Positions 1 through 7,600 of a stretch of 9,865 nucleotides of DNA are shown here, piece by piece. Origin of the DNA: an uncultured Prevotella sp. (GTDB lineage: Bacteria > Bacteroidota > Bacteroidia > Bacteroidales > Bacteroidaceae); NCBI GenBank assembly GCA_934281565.1, contig CAKQXI010000089.1, positions 1 to 9,865 of the forward strand, read 5' to 3'. The translations under genes and the position numbers were made by a program. Below the pieces are notes generated by a model that was not told where the DNA came from, did not search any database, and saw nothing but the letters and a program-made list of their open reading frames with translations. Position 1 is the first letter of the stretch, and every line of letters starts with the position of its first letter.

Positions 1-76
1 ACTTAGTAAATGTCTTGGCCATGTGGCCCCATCTTTTCAGCTTTGTAGCTTTACGATATTCAAATGCTCTTCCCAT
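1..76 (-). CDS. yebC: YebC/PmpR/TACO1-family protein, N-terminal fragment
   Basis: Only the first 25 codons are present; the gene leaves the window at its left edge. Read on the minus strand from the ATG at 76-74, the peptide begins MGRAFEYRKATKLKRWGHMA and continues with KTFTK. This matches the very conserved start of Bacteroidota YebC proteins (MGRAFEFRK...KRW..MAKTFT). Family members are cytosolic proteins of about 240 residues, described as DNA-binding regulators and, more recently, as ribosome-associated factors that help translation of difficult sequences. There is no Shine-Dalgarno site; the leader is A/T-rich. The gene lies downstream of pheT on the same strand, 182 bases away, so read-through from pheT is possible, but the gap holds a large inverted repeat. 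The identification rests on 25 residues only, but these are the signature residues. Confidence 0.85.
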   Translation of the reverse strand, partial: MGRAFEYRKATKLKRWGHMAKTFTK

Positions 77-136
77 AGGAATTTAATTTTTATATTGTTT
101 ATATATACTTATTTATTGTCAAAAGGAATTTCTTAT

Positions 137-243
137 GAGGAATTTATAGAAGTTAAGAGAAGTTAAAGGACAACACCATATTTGATGATGACATTCACCT
201 AAAAGCTATTGTCCCTTAAATTCTTTAACTTCTATAAATTCCC
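137..243. repeat. Intergenic inverted repeat, GAAGTTAAG / GGACAA family, copy 1
   Basis: This fills most of the gap between pheT (stop at 259) and yebC (start at 76). An 18-base arm at 139-156 is perfectly complementary to 225-242. Inside it, AAAGGACAA at 165-173 pairs with TTGTCCCTT at 209-217 with one mismatch. The arms are built from degenerate short units such as AGAAGTTAAG and GAATTTAAGG. The loop is about 35 bases. A second copy with the same inner motif lies at 8065-8291. Transcribed from pheT, it would fold into a long imperfect hairpin after the pheT stop. It could act as a terminator or a 3' RNA stabiliser, but there is no clear run of U directly after it, so the function is not known. 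Confidence 0.85.
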
Positions 244-258
244 TTAAATTCCCAAATA

Positions 259-2727
259 TTATCTCAACTCCGCATTCAGCTTACCTGTCAAGTTGGCGAT
301 AAGTTTCTTCATGATAGCATCTATCTGCTTGTCATTCAGAGTCTTCTCCTCATCCTGAAGGATGAAATTGACAGCATAGCTCTTTTTACCCTCAGGCAAG
401 TTCTTGCCCTCGTAAACATCAAAGAGAACGACACTCTTTAAGAGTTTCTTCTCTGTCTGACGAGCAATCTGCTCTATCTGGGCAAACTCTATGTTCTTGT
501 CAACCAAGAGAGCTAAGTCACGACTTACCGATGGATACTTGCTGATGTCAGTATAAGTAAGGTTCACCTTCTTGATAGCTTTCATCAAGTTGTCCCAGTG
601 TACATCTGCATAGAACACATCTTGCTCTATGTCAAAGGCTTTCTTCAAGTTAAGGCTCAAGATACCCAGTTCCACCAATACCTTACCAGCACGTGTCTCA
701 TACTGTACACCCTTGGAGAAAATATTGTTGTCACTATGCTTGACCACCACGTTGTTCTGCGGCATACCTACACGACGGAGGATGTTCTCTACTACTGCTT
801 TCAGCTCATAGATGCTGCTCTGCTCATCCGAGTGAGCCCAATTACCCTCTACTCGCTTGCCTGTGACAAAGAGAGAGATGTGACCTTCCTGGCTATAACC
901 CTTGATAGGAGTTTCCGCATCCCATTTCTCCTTATTATATATATAGGTGTTACCCACCTCGAAGAACTTCAAGTTGGCATTCTTATGGTTGATATTGCGA
1001 GAAACACTCTCCAAACCACCAAACAACATGGTCTGGCGCATCACACCAAGGTCAGCACTCAATGGGTTCATCACTTTTACGGTATGCTCATCTGGATAAA
1101 CATTGAGATTGAAATCCGTATAGTAACTTGCCTTGGTCAAAGAGTTGTTCAAAATCTCCATGAAGCCCTCGCCTACCAATTGCTCAGCCACGATATTCTG
1201 AGTATGATAGTGCTTGTCTTCCTCTCCTTGGACTGTCAAAGAACTTTTCAACTGGGTAGGGATCTCCACATTATTATATCCATATATACGGAGAATATCT
1301 TCTACCACATCACAAGGACGCTGAACATCTACACGATAAGGAGGAACGAGCAAGTCGATGCCTTCGGCATCTTCCTTGACTATCTTCATCTCCAAGGAAG
1401 TTGCGATGTTCTTGATAGTCTCGGCACCAATCTCCTTGCCTATCAAACGATGAGCGTACTCATAGTTCAAGCGAACAGGGAAATCTTGGATAGGCTCTGG
1501 ATAGACATCCTTGATTTGCATACTAACCTTACCACCTGCCAATTGCTTACAAAGGATGGCAGCTTGCTTCAAAGCATAAATCTGACCGTTTGGATCAACA
1601 CCACGCTCGAAACGATAGCTTGCATCTGTGCTCAAGCCATGACGACGGGCACTCTTACGTATCCATGTTGGATGGAAGTAAGCACTCTCCAAGACAACAT
1701 TCTTTGTATTCTCGTATGTACCAGAACCTTTACCACCAAAGATACCAGCGATACACATGGGTTCCTCTGCATTGCAAATGCTCAAGTCGTGCTCGCCAAG
1801 TGTATGTTCTTCTCCATCAAGAGTAACGAACTTAGTACCCTCTGGTTGAGTGCGAACTACGATTTTATGTCCTGTGACCATATCGGCATCGAAGCAGTGG
1901 AGAGGCTGACCGTAAGCCATCATGATATAGTTGGTGATGTCCACGATGTTGTTGATAGGACGAAGACCAATAATGTTCAATTTATCCTGCAACCACTTTG
2001 GACTTTCCTTTACCTCACAGTCGGTGATGCTGACACAAGCATAACGCTTGCAGGCATCGGTGTTCTGAATCTCAACCTCAATAGGAAGATCCTCGTTATC
2101 TACGACAAACTCATCGCAAGAAGGACGATGCAATGAAGTCTGATATCCATTCTGCTTCAACCAAGCATAAAGGTCACGTGCCACCCCATAGTGTCCCAAG
2201 GCATCTGCACGGTTTGCCGTAATATCTATCTCTATGAGCCAATCGCTCTCCAAGTGATAGTATTCTGCAGCAGGTTGACCTACGGGAGCATCCTCTGGAA
2301 GGACTATGATACCTGCATGGTCTGTTCCTACTCCTATCTCGTCCTCGGCACAAATCATACCGAAACTTTCCACACCACGTAACTTACTCTTTTTGATGGT
2401 AAAGCTCTGGTCACCGTCGTAAAGCACACAGCCCAAGTCAGCGACAATCACTTTCTGACCAGCAGCCACGTTAGGAGCACCGCAGACAATCTGCTGAGGT
2501 TCGCCCTTTCCTAAATCAACGGTAGTAACATGGAGATGATCACTATTAGGATGAGCCTCGCACGTCAACACTTTACCAACATAAAGACCTTTCAATCCAC
2601 CTTTGATAGATTGAACTTCTTCTAAAGCGTCTACTTCGAGTCCACATGATGTCAGCGCGTCCGCCGTCTCCTGTGGAGTAAGGTCGAAATCGACGTATTC
2701 TTTAAGCCATTTGTAAGAAATGTTCAT
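259..2727 (-). CDS. pheT: Phenylalanyl-tRNA synthetase beta subunit
   Basis: The 822-residue product is the beta chain of the cytosolic alpha2-beta2 enzyme that charges tRNA-Phe; the length is normal for Bacteroidota. Domains in order: an N-terminal EMAP-type tRNA-binding OB fold at about 42-155 (LYVGKVLTCEAHPNSDHLHV), the B3/B4 editing region at about 215-400 (including RPINNIVDITNYIM and STDASYRFERGVD), the B5 domain at about 410-480 with the acidic metal-binding stretch DVVEDILRIYGY, a catalytic-like core at about 490-700, and a C-terminal anticodon-binding FDX-ACB domain from about 728 (YPSVSRDLALLVD). The start is the ATG at 2727, giving MNISYKWLKEYVDF, the conserved beginning of the family. 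A longer reading from a TTG at 2763 is rejected because that TTG lies inside the likely promoter -7 box. The partner pheS is not in the window. It is divergent from comEC. Confidence 0.97.
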   Translation of the reverse strand: MNISYKWLKEYVDFDLTPQETADALTSCGLEVDALEEVQSIKGGLKGLYVGKVLTCEAHPNSDHLHVTTVDLGKGEPQQIVCGAPNVAAGQKVIVADLGCVLYDGDQSFTIKKSKLRGVESFGMICAEDEIGVGTDHAGIIVLPEDAPVGQPAAEYYHLESDWLIEIDITANRADALGHYGVARDLYAWLKQNGYQTSLHRPSCDEFVVDNEDLPIEVEIQNTDACKRYACVSITDCEVKESPKWLQDKLNIIGLRPINNIVDITNYIMMAYGQPLHCFDADMVTGHKIVVRTQPEGTKFVTLDGEEHTLGEHDLSICNAEEPMCIAGIFGGKGSGTYENTKNVVLESAYFHPTWIRKSARRHGLSTDASYRFERGVDPNGQIYALKQAAILCKQLAGGKVSMQIKDVYPEPIQDFPVRLNYEYAHRLIGKEIGAETIKNIATSLEMKIVKEDAEGIDLLVPPYRVDVQRPCDVVEDILRIYGYNNVEIPTQLKSSLTVQGEEDKHYHTQNIVAEQLVGEGFMEILNNSLTKASYYTDFNLNVYPDEHTVKVMNPLSADLGVMRQTMLFGGLESVSRNINHKNANLKFFEVGNTYIYNKEKWDAETPIKGYSQEGHISLFVTGKRVEGNWAHSDEQSSIYELKAVVENILRRVGMPQNNVVVKHSDNNIFSKGVQYETRAGKVLVELGILSLNLKKAFDIEQDVFYADVHWDNLMKAIKKVNLTYTDISKYPSVSRDLALLVDKNIEFAQIEQIARQTEKKLLKSVVLFDVYEGKNLPEGKKSYAVNFILQDEEKTLNDKQIDAIMKKLIANLTGKLNAELR

Positions 2728-2760
2728 TATAATGATTTTTATGTATTCTCTAAAACTTTG

Positions 2761-2768
2761 CAAAAATA
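2761..2768 (-). promoter_or_regulatory. Likely pheT promoter, -7 box
   Basis: On the minus strand this reads TATTTTTG, an exact match to the Bacteroidota -7 consensus TAnnTTTG. Transcription would start near 2755, leaving a leader of about 28 bases before the pheT ATG. I see no convincing -33 TTTG element at the usual spacing. It stands back to back with the comEC box 34 bases away. Confidence 0.55.
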
Positions 2769-2802
2769 CAAAAAAAACTACATTTAGACGAAAAATTATT
2801 CG

Positions 2803-2810
2803 TATATTTG
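2803..2810 (+). promoter_or_regulatory. Likely comEC promoter, -7 box
   Basis: TATATTTG matches the Bacteroidota -7 consensus TAnnTTTG exactly. It lies 44 bases upstream of the comEC ATG, so the leader would be about 40 bases. The -33 region has at best a weak TTTA at 2783. This placement supports the start at 2855 over the upstream in-frame ATG at 2720, which would precede the promoter. Confidence 0.55.
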
Positions 2811-2854
2811 CACAAATTAAAAGTTTAACCGTATTTTCGAGATATTTAGACAGT

Positions 2855-4159
2855 ATGCGAAGCTATAAATTTGAATATTCATATCCTCTCCTGTCCATCG
2901 GCATTGCACTGAGCATAGGGATAGTCATTGGCGAGACCTTTCACAGTTCCCAATCCACTTGCTATGGCTTGGTTTCTTCCATTTGCCAATTAATCCTATG
3001 CTTGCTTTGCAAGAAAGAGAAGCCACAGTCCTTGTTAATATTAATTACCGTACTCTGCGTGGGATTTACCCTTGCTTCCCACCAAAAGGACGAAGCTCGT
3101 AAACAAACAAGCTACTACACTTACCAAGAGCTTTCGGCTTTTGACCGCACCAAACTACAAGCTGCCGAATGGAAACAAGACCTTGAAGACTCTTATCGTC
3201 AGATGAACATTCCACAAGATGGATACGCTATCCTCACTGCCATGACCTTAGGTGACAAAAGTGCTCTTGACCAAGAGACGAAAGCATATTATTCTGCATC
3301 GGGAGCCAGCCATATCACCGCAGTCAGTGGTTTGCACATCGGCATCATTTTCCAACTCCTATTATTCATACTTGCAGGAAAACGTTCCTATAATAGACAT
3401 TATATCCCTAACTACCTCATCATCTTGGCACTCACATCGATATGGGCTTACACCTTGTTGATTGGTATGCCAGCCAGTGCCATTCGCTCCAGTTGCATGG
3501 TCAGCATCTATTGCATGACACTGGTTATGAGACGACGGTCAAAAGCTATCAACTGTCTGATGCTGACGGCTATCATCATGCTTTGCTTTTCTCCGTCCTA
3601 TATCTTCGACATTAGCTTTCAGTTATCTTTCATTGCCGTACTTTTCATCATCACGCTCTTTCCTAAGATGGCTCATTGGATAGATACACCGTGGACAAAG
3701 AAGCATCCATTGATGAAATCGCCATTGACCATGCTAAGTGTCTCTGTCGCGGCACAAATCGGAACCATGCCTATCATCGCCTATTATTTCGGACATATAT
3801 CATGCTATTCACTACTGGCGAATATGATAGCCATCCCTTCAGCTACCCTTATATTATATGGTGGAGTTGGCTACCTGATATGTGCTCCGTTCCCATGCTT
3901 ACAGACTATCTTTGCACATATCCTTAGCTTTGTGACTAAAATATTGAACGAAAGCATCTCTATCATAGCCCATTTGCCCGGAGCCAGCATCAAGGGGATA
4001 AAAATAAGCATCCTGCAACTATGCCTGTTGTATGTGGCAATCATTGCAGGATGTATCCTTATTCATAAACTTCGTCTATTCCATTTTCATCGAAATCATC
4101 TTTGCTGTTCCCACAAGGATTATAATTCTCAGGGATGTCAAACTTCACCGTTGGACTGA
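2855..4159 (+). CDS. comEC: Short ComEC/Rec2-family membrane protein (competence domain only)
   Basis: This 434-residue inner-membrane protein belongs to the ComEC/Rec2 family, whose full-length members form the channel that brings single-stranded DNA into the cytoplasm during transformation. The family signature is clear: AMTLGDKSAL followed by SASGASHITAVSGLHIGI at about 129-164, then GMPASAIRSS at 204-213 and FDISFQLSFIAVLF at 251-264. Hydrophobic segments occur at about 11-27, 36-52, 58-74, 160-174, 185-203 and throughout 230-405. Classical ComEC proteins are about 700 residues or more and carry an N-terminal OB-fold (DUF4131) domain and often a C-terminal metallo-beta-lactamase-like domain. 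Here only about 45 hydrophilic residues (about 75-120) stand where the OB fold would be, and no beta-lactamase domain follows. The start at 2855 is chosen because a basic residue and a first membrane helix follow it and a -7 box sits just upstream. The last 33 residues (HFHRNHLCCSHKDY and onward) are read opposite the pbp1A coding end. Confidence 0.88.
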   Translation: MRSYKFEYSYPLLSIGIALSIGIVIGETFHSSQSTCYGLVSSICQLILCLLCKKEKPQSLLILITVLCVGFTLASHQKDEARKQTSYYTYQELSAFDRTKLQAAEWKQDLEDSYRQMNIPQDGYAILTAMTLGDKSALDQETKAYYSASGASHITAVSGLHIGIIFQLLLFILAGKRSYNRHYIPNYLIILALTSIWAYTLLIGMPASAIRSSCMVSIYCMTLVMRRRSKAINCLMLTAIIMLCFSPSYIFDISFQLSFIAVLFIITLFPKMAHWIDTPWTKKHPLMKSPLTMLSVSVAAQIGTMPIIAYYFGHISCYSLLANMIAIPSATLILYGGVGYLICAPFPCLQTIFAHILSFVTKILNESISIIAHLPGASIKGIKISILQLCLLYVAIIAGCILIHKLRLFHFHRNHLCCSHKDYNSQGCQTSPLD

Positions 4160-6371
4160 TGCCCAACGATGTATCGGCATATACTTTCTTCATGAATATA
4201 GCCCATATAGGAAGCGCCATCGTCGCACCTTGTCCCATGCTCATGGAGTCAAAATGAATATCACGGTCTTCACCACCGACCCACACGCCACTGACAAGCT
4301 GTGGTGTGAAACCAATGAACCAACCATCGCTGTTATTGTTGGTCGTACCAGTCTTGGCACCTATTTGTCCCTCGAAATGATAACGATAACGCAAACGACC
4401 TGCCGTACCATTGTCCACCACTCCCATCAACATGGTAAGCATCTTAATGGCATTGTCGGAATTGATGACCTCATTCATACGAGGTTGAAACGTTGCAACG
4501 GTATTGCCCTCATTATCCTCTATCCTACTTACAAACATAGGAGCCGTACGAATACCATGGTTGGCGAAAACAGTATAGGCACTTACCATCTCTGCCACAC
4601 TCACCTCACAAGGACCAAGGCACAAGCTCATGGAAGCATGAATATCTGGATTGTTGATACCATAGTCATGCAACAGTTGCACAAATTGGTCGGGGTTCAA
4701 CTTACTCATCAAATAAGCACTGATCCAGTTGTTACTTTGTGCCAATCCCCATTTCAGCGGAACCATTTGTCCATAGCGAGAATGATTTGCGTTACGAGGT
4801 GTCCACGGTCGCCCAGCCACCATATATGTCTGTTGACGGTTAGGTGCCATGTCACAAGGAGTAAATCCGTTTTCCATCGCCAAGCTATATAAGAATGGTT
4901 TGATTGTGGAACCTACCTGACGACGACCTAAACTTACCATATCATACATAAAATGAGTATAGTCCAAGCCTCCGACATACGCTATTACCGCACCTGTCTT
5001 CGGATCCATGCTCATAAAACCACAACGTAAGAAGCTCTTGTAATACCGAATGGAATCCAATGGGCTCATCAATGTATCAATGTCACCATGATAAGTGAAT
5101 ACCGTCATTTCTATCTTCTGGCGGAAAGCCGCCTTGATTTCCTCTGGCGTACATCCTGCCTCTTTCATGCTGCGATAACGTTCACTCTGTGTAATAGAGC
5201 GATTGAGGATGCTCTTAATCTGGGAAGCGGTTAGCTTATTTGAATATGGAGCACTCGACTTCCTTGCTATTTCCTTGGAGAATGCAGGTTGCAGATAGCG
5301 AGCCACGTGCTGGTAAACAGCTTCTTCCGCATATCGCTGCATACGGCTATCCACCGTCGTAAAAACCTTCAGACCGTCTGAATATACGTTATAAGGCGAA
5401 CCGTCTTTCTTGAAGTTCTTGTTGCACCAGCCATACAATGGATCGGTAATCCAAGCTATGGAATCGACCACATACTGCACATTATTCCATGCAGGATAAT
5501 CCTCACGGTCTGGTCGCTTCGCCATCATATACTGGCGCAAGAACTCTCGCAGATAAGTTGCCGTACCATCCTTATGGTCGGTGCGATGGAAATTAAGGGT
5601 CAATGGTTCTGAAGCATACTGCTCATACTCATAACGGTCCATATATCCAGACTTTACCATCTGCTGGAGCACCACGTTACGGCGTTCACGGGCACGCTCT
5701 GGATACCTTACTGGATTAAAGAGCGATGGATTTTTGCACAAGCCTATCAATGTCGCTGCCTCCGTCACCGTCAAGTCCTTAGGTTCCTTATTAAAATAGG
5801 TGTTGGAAGCCGTCTTGATGCCCACGGCATTGTGCAAGAAGTCAAAGTAGTTAAGATAGAGCGCTATGATCTCTTGCTTGGTATAATAACGTTCCAGCTT
5901 GATTGCGATAACCCATTCTATCGGCTTTTGGAAGAAACGCTGGATAGTGCTGTTCGCAGTCTCACTATACAATTGCTTTGCCAACTGCTGAGTGATGGTA
6001 GAACCACCGCCAGCATTGGTCTGTCCCATGATACCTCTTTTAATAATGGCACGCCCCAAGGCACGATAGTCTATGCCCGAATGTTCATAAAATCTCTCAT
6101 CTTCCGTGGCAACAAGAGCCTTTACCAGATAAGGTGACATCTTATTATAAGGTATGACAATACGGTTTTCCTTGTTGAGATTCCACGTACCCAAGACCTT
6201 TCCATCTGCGGAGTACACTTGCGTGGCAAACCGATTGATAGGGTTCTGCAAGTCCTCTATGTCAGGCATATACCCGATGTAGCCAAACCATATAGCATAG
6301 AAGCCTGCGGCGGTACCCAAGATGCAGATGAACAAAATCGCCCATAAAGTATGTATGAAATGCTTTCTCAT
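4059..6371 (-). CDS. mrcA: Class A penicillin-binding protein 1A (bifunctional transglycosylase/transpeptidase)
   Basis: The 770-residue protein polymerises lipid II into glycan strands and cross-links the peptides at the outer face of the inner membrane. Residues 6-32 form a single membrane anchor after a short basic N-terminus (MRKHFIHTLW). The GT51 transglycosylase domain (about 45-240) has EDERFYEHSGID with the catalytic Glu at 90, GGGSTITQQLAKQLY at 121-135 and KPIEWVIAIKLERYYTKQEI, with the second Glu at 152. The transpeptidase domain (about 445-735) shows all three active-site motifs: STIK with nucleophile Ser488 and Lys491, SNN at 546-548, and KTGTT from 673. The start is the ATG at 6371; a TTG two codons upstream (6377) could give 772 residues. 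The C-terminal tail is acidic, and its coding end overlaps the comEC end by 101 bases in antisense. All catalytic motifs are intact. The symbol follows E. coli usage (ponA elsewhere). Confidence 0.95.
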   Translation of the reverse strand: MRKHFIHTLWAILFICILGTAAGFYAIWFGYIGYMPDIEDLQNPINRFATQVYSADGKVLGTWNLNKENRIVIPYNKMSPYLVKALVATEDERFYEHSGIDYRALGRAIIKRGIMGQTNAGGGSTITQQLAKQLYSETANSTIQRFFQKPIEWVIAIKLERYYTKQEIIALYLNYFDFLHNAVGIKTASNTYFNKEPKDLTVTEAATLIGLCKNPSLFNPVRYPERARERRNVVLQQMVKSGYMDRYEYEQYASEPLTLNFHRTDHKDGTATYLREFLRQYMMAKRPDREDYPAWNNVQYVVDSIAWITDPLYGWCNKNFKKDGSPYNVYSDGLKVFTTVDSRMQRYAEEAVYQHVARYLQPAFSKEIARKSSAPYSNKLTASQIKSILNRSITQSERYRSMKEAGCTPEEIKAAFRQKIEMTVFTYHGDIDTLMSPLDSIRYYKSFLRCGFMSMDPKTGAVIAYVGGLDYTHFMYDMVSLGRRQVGSTIKPFLYSLAMENGFTPCDMAPNRQQTYMVAGRPWTPRNANHSRYGQMVPLKWGLAQSNNWISAYLMSKLNPDQFVQLLHDYGINNPDIHASMSLCLGPCEVSVAEMVSAYTVFANHGIRTAPMFVSRIEDNEGNTVATFQPRMNEVINSDNAIKMLTMLMGVVDNGTAGRLRYRYHFEGQIGAKTGTTNNNSDGWFIGFTPQLVSGVWVGGEDRDIHFDSMSMGQGATMALPIWAIFMKKVYADTSLGISPTVKFDIPENYNPCGNSKDDFDENGIDEVYE

Positions 6372-6395
6372 TCTCAAATTCTTTAATTATTTGTG

Positions 6396-6403
6396 CAAAA
6401 TTA
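6396..6403 (-). promoter_or_regulatory. Likely pbp1A promoter, -7 box
   Basis: The minus strand reads TAATTTTG, an exact TAnnTTTG match, 24 bases upstream of the pbp1A ATG. The expected leader is under 20 bases. No clear -33 element is seen. It is divergent from the pyrB box 43 bases away, within a 116-base gap. Confidence 0.55.
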
Positions 6404-6446
6404 CTAAAAACTTCCGAATAATCATATATAAATCAGAAATTATATG

Positions 6447-6454
6447 TAACTTTG
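6447..6454 (+). promoter_or_regulatory. Likely pyrB promoter, -7 box
   Basis: TAACTTTG is an exact TAnnTTTG match, 33 bases upstream of the pyrB ATG at 6488, giving a predicted leader of about 28 bases. That leader is too short for an attenuator of the E. coli pyrBI kind. The TTG inside this box (6452) opens a longer pyrB frame that is therefore not used as the start. The -33 region has no clear TTTG. Confidence 0.55.
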
Positions 6455-6487
6455 AAGGCGATTTCAGAACATTCAAACAAAATTCAA

Positions 6488-7435
6488 ATGGAAAAACATA
6501 ATTTTGTGACAATTGCTGACCTCTCCAAAGAGAAACTCCTATACCTCCTTGAGATGGCGCAAGAGTTCGAAAAGCATCCTAACAGGGAATTGTTGAAGGG
6601 AAAGGTTGTAGCAACCCTTTTCTTCGAGCCTTCCACTCGTACTCAACTTAGTTTTCAAACCGCAGCCAACCGCCTTGGCGCTCGTGTCATTGGCTTTTCT
6701 GATGCCAAGACTACCAGCTCTACCAAAGGTGAGACTCTCAAGGACACCATCCTCATGGTGAGCAATTATGCCGACATCATCACCATGCGTCACCATATCG
6801 AGGGTGCGGCGCAATATGCCAGTGAGGTTGCACCTGTACCTATTGTCAATGCTGGCGATGGTGCTCATATGCACCCATCCCAATGTCTGCTTGACCTCTA
6901 TTCTATCTATAAGACCCAAGGCACACTGGAAAACCTGAACATCTATTTAGTTGGCGACTTGAAATATGGTCGCACCGTCCATTCCCTTATCATGGCTATG
7001 CGCCATTTCAATCCTACGTTCCATTTCATTGCCCCCAAGGAACTTGCAATGCCCCAAGAATATAAGCTTTATTGTCAAAAGAACGGCATCAAGTATGAAG
7101 AACACGAGGAGTTCAATGAGAATGTCATTGCCAATGCCGATATTCTATACATGACTCGTGTACAGAAAGAACGTTTCTCCGACCTCATGGAATATGAGCA
7201 CGTGAAGAATGTATATATCCTGAAGCGTGAGATGTTGTCCAAGGCGAAAGAGAACATGAAGATTATGCATCCTCTGCCTCGTGTCAACGAAATTGCTTAC
7301 GATGTCGATGACGACCCTCATGCTTATTACATCCAGCAAGCCCAGAATGGCCTTTATGCTCGTGAGGCTATCTTTAGCTATTGCTTGGGATTGACACTTG
7401 ACGATATTAGAAATGATAGGAGCATTATTAGTTAA
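6488..7435 (+). CDS. pyrB: Aspartate carbamoyltransferase catalytic chain
   Basis: The 315-residue cytosolic enzyme joins carbamoyl phosphate and aspartate to give N-carbamoyl-aspartate, the first committed step of pyrimidine synthesis. The carbamoyl-phosphate-binding motif STRTQLSF is at 49-56. The mobile 80s loop SSTKGETLKDT is at 77-87 with Lys80, and Arg101 follows in MRHHIEGAA. HPSQCLLDLY begins at 129. GRTVHSL carries Arg163, TRVQKERF carries Arg225, and HPLPRVNEI is at 261-269. These correspond to the known E. coli active-site residues, and the length is close to E. coli (311). The start is MEKHNFVTIADL at 6488; 12 extra residues upstream would come from a TTG within the promoter. The stop codon is the first base triplet of the inverted heptad repeat. 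pyrI follows 165 bases later, and together they make the allosteric holoenzyme. Confidence 0.97.
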   Translation: MEKHNFVTIADLSKEKLLYLLEMAQEFEKHPNRELLKGKVVATLFFEPSTRTQLSFQTAANRLGARVIGFSDAKTTSSTKGETLKDTILMVSNYADIITMRHHIEGAAQYASEVAPVPIVNAGDGAHMHPSQCLLDLYSIYKTQGTLENLNIYLVGDLKYGRTVHSLIMAMRHFNPTFHFIAPKELAMPQEYKLYCQKNGIKYEEHEEFNENVIANADILYMTRVQKERFSDLMEYEHVKNVYILKREMLSKAKENMKIMHPLPRVNEIAYDVDDDPHAYYIQQAQNGLYAREAIFSYCLGLTLDDIRNDRSIIS

Positions 7436-7590
7436 TGTTGAATGTTGAGTGTTGAATGTTGAATTAGGCTGACGCCCTTATACGTTCGACAAATCAACAC
7501 TTAACTGTATTGAAAACAACTCAACATTCAACACCCAACATTCAACATTAAAAACAAAATTCAACATTCAACACTCAACATTCAACATTA
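7433..7590. repeat. Heptanucleotide repeat array with one inverted and two direct arms between pyrB and pyrI
   Basis: Three 33-base arms are present. Arm A (7433-7465) is four tandem TGTTGAA-type heptads and begins with the pyrB stop codon. Arm C (7558-7590) is its exact reverse complement, four TTCAACA-type heptads. Arm B (7518-7550) is a direct copy of arm C with 31 of 33 bases identical. B and C start 40 bases apart. Arm A can therefore pair with B or with C, but not both. Arm C ends 10 bases before the pyrI ATG. The segment 7466-7517 between A and B is unrelated sequence. No promoter or Shine-Dalgarno site is seen in the gap. The function is unknown; effects on mRNA processing or on the pyrB:pyrI ratio are possible. 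Confidence 0.9.
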
Positions 7591-7600
7591 AAAAATAGAG

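Noticed and set aside
80..123. A TTGACA-like -35 element (minus strand, 123-118) ahead of yebC
   Set aside because: No partner at correct spacing matches either the E. coli -10 or the Bacteroidota TAnnTTTG box, so I did not call a promoter.
598..2136. A 512-codon open frame on the plus strand opposite pheT
   Set aside because: It is a shadow of the highly conserved pheT reading frame. The peptide is rich in His, Thr and Leu with no recognisable domain, and it has no promoter or leader of its own.
2725..2763. Longer pheT start at a TTG (2763)
   Set aside because: The TTG is part of the likely -7 box, and the extra 12 residues precede the conserved MNISYKWLKEY start.
2720..2854. Longer comEC start at the ATG at 2720
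   Set aside because: It would begin inside the pheT coding end and before the comEC -7 box. The extra 45 residues are Lys/Arg/Phe-rich, unlike a conserved domain.
4032..4892. A 286-codon open frame on the plus strand opposite pbp1A
   Set aside because: It is antisense to the conserved transpeptidase domain, has a His/Thr-rich composition and no family motif.
6452..6487. Longer pyrB start at a TTG (6452)
   Set aside because: The TTG lies within the TAACTTTG promoter box, so it would not be in the transcript; the family start fits the ATG at 6488.
7433..7590. CRISPR array
   Set aside because: The repeats are heptads in direct contact without unique spacers, one arm is inverted, and there are no cas genes nearby.
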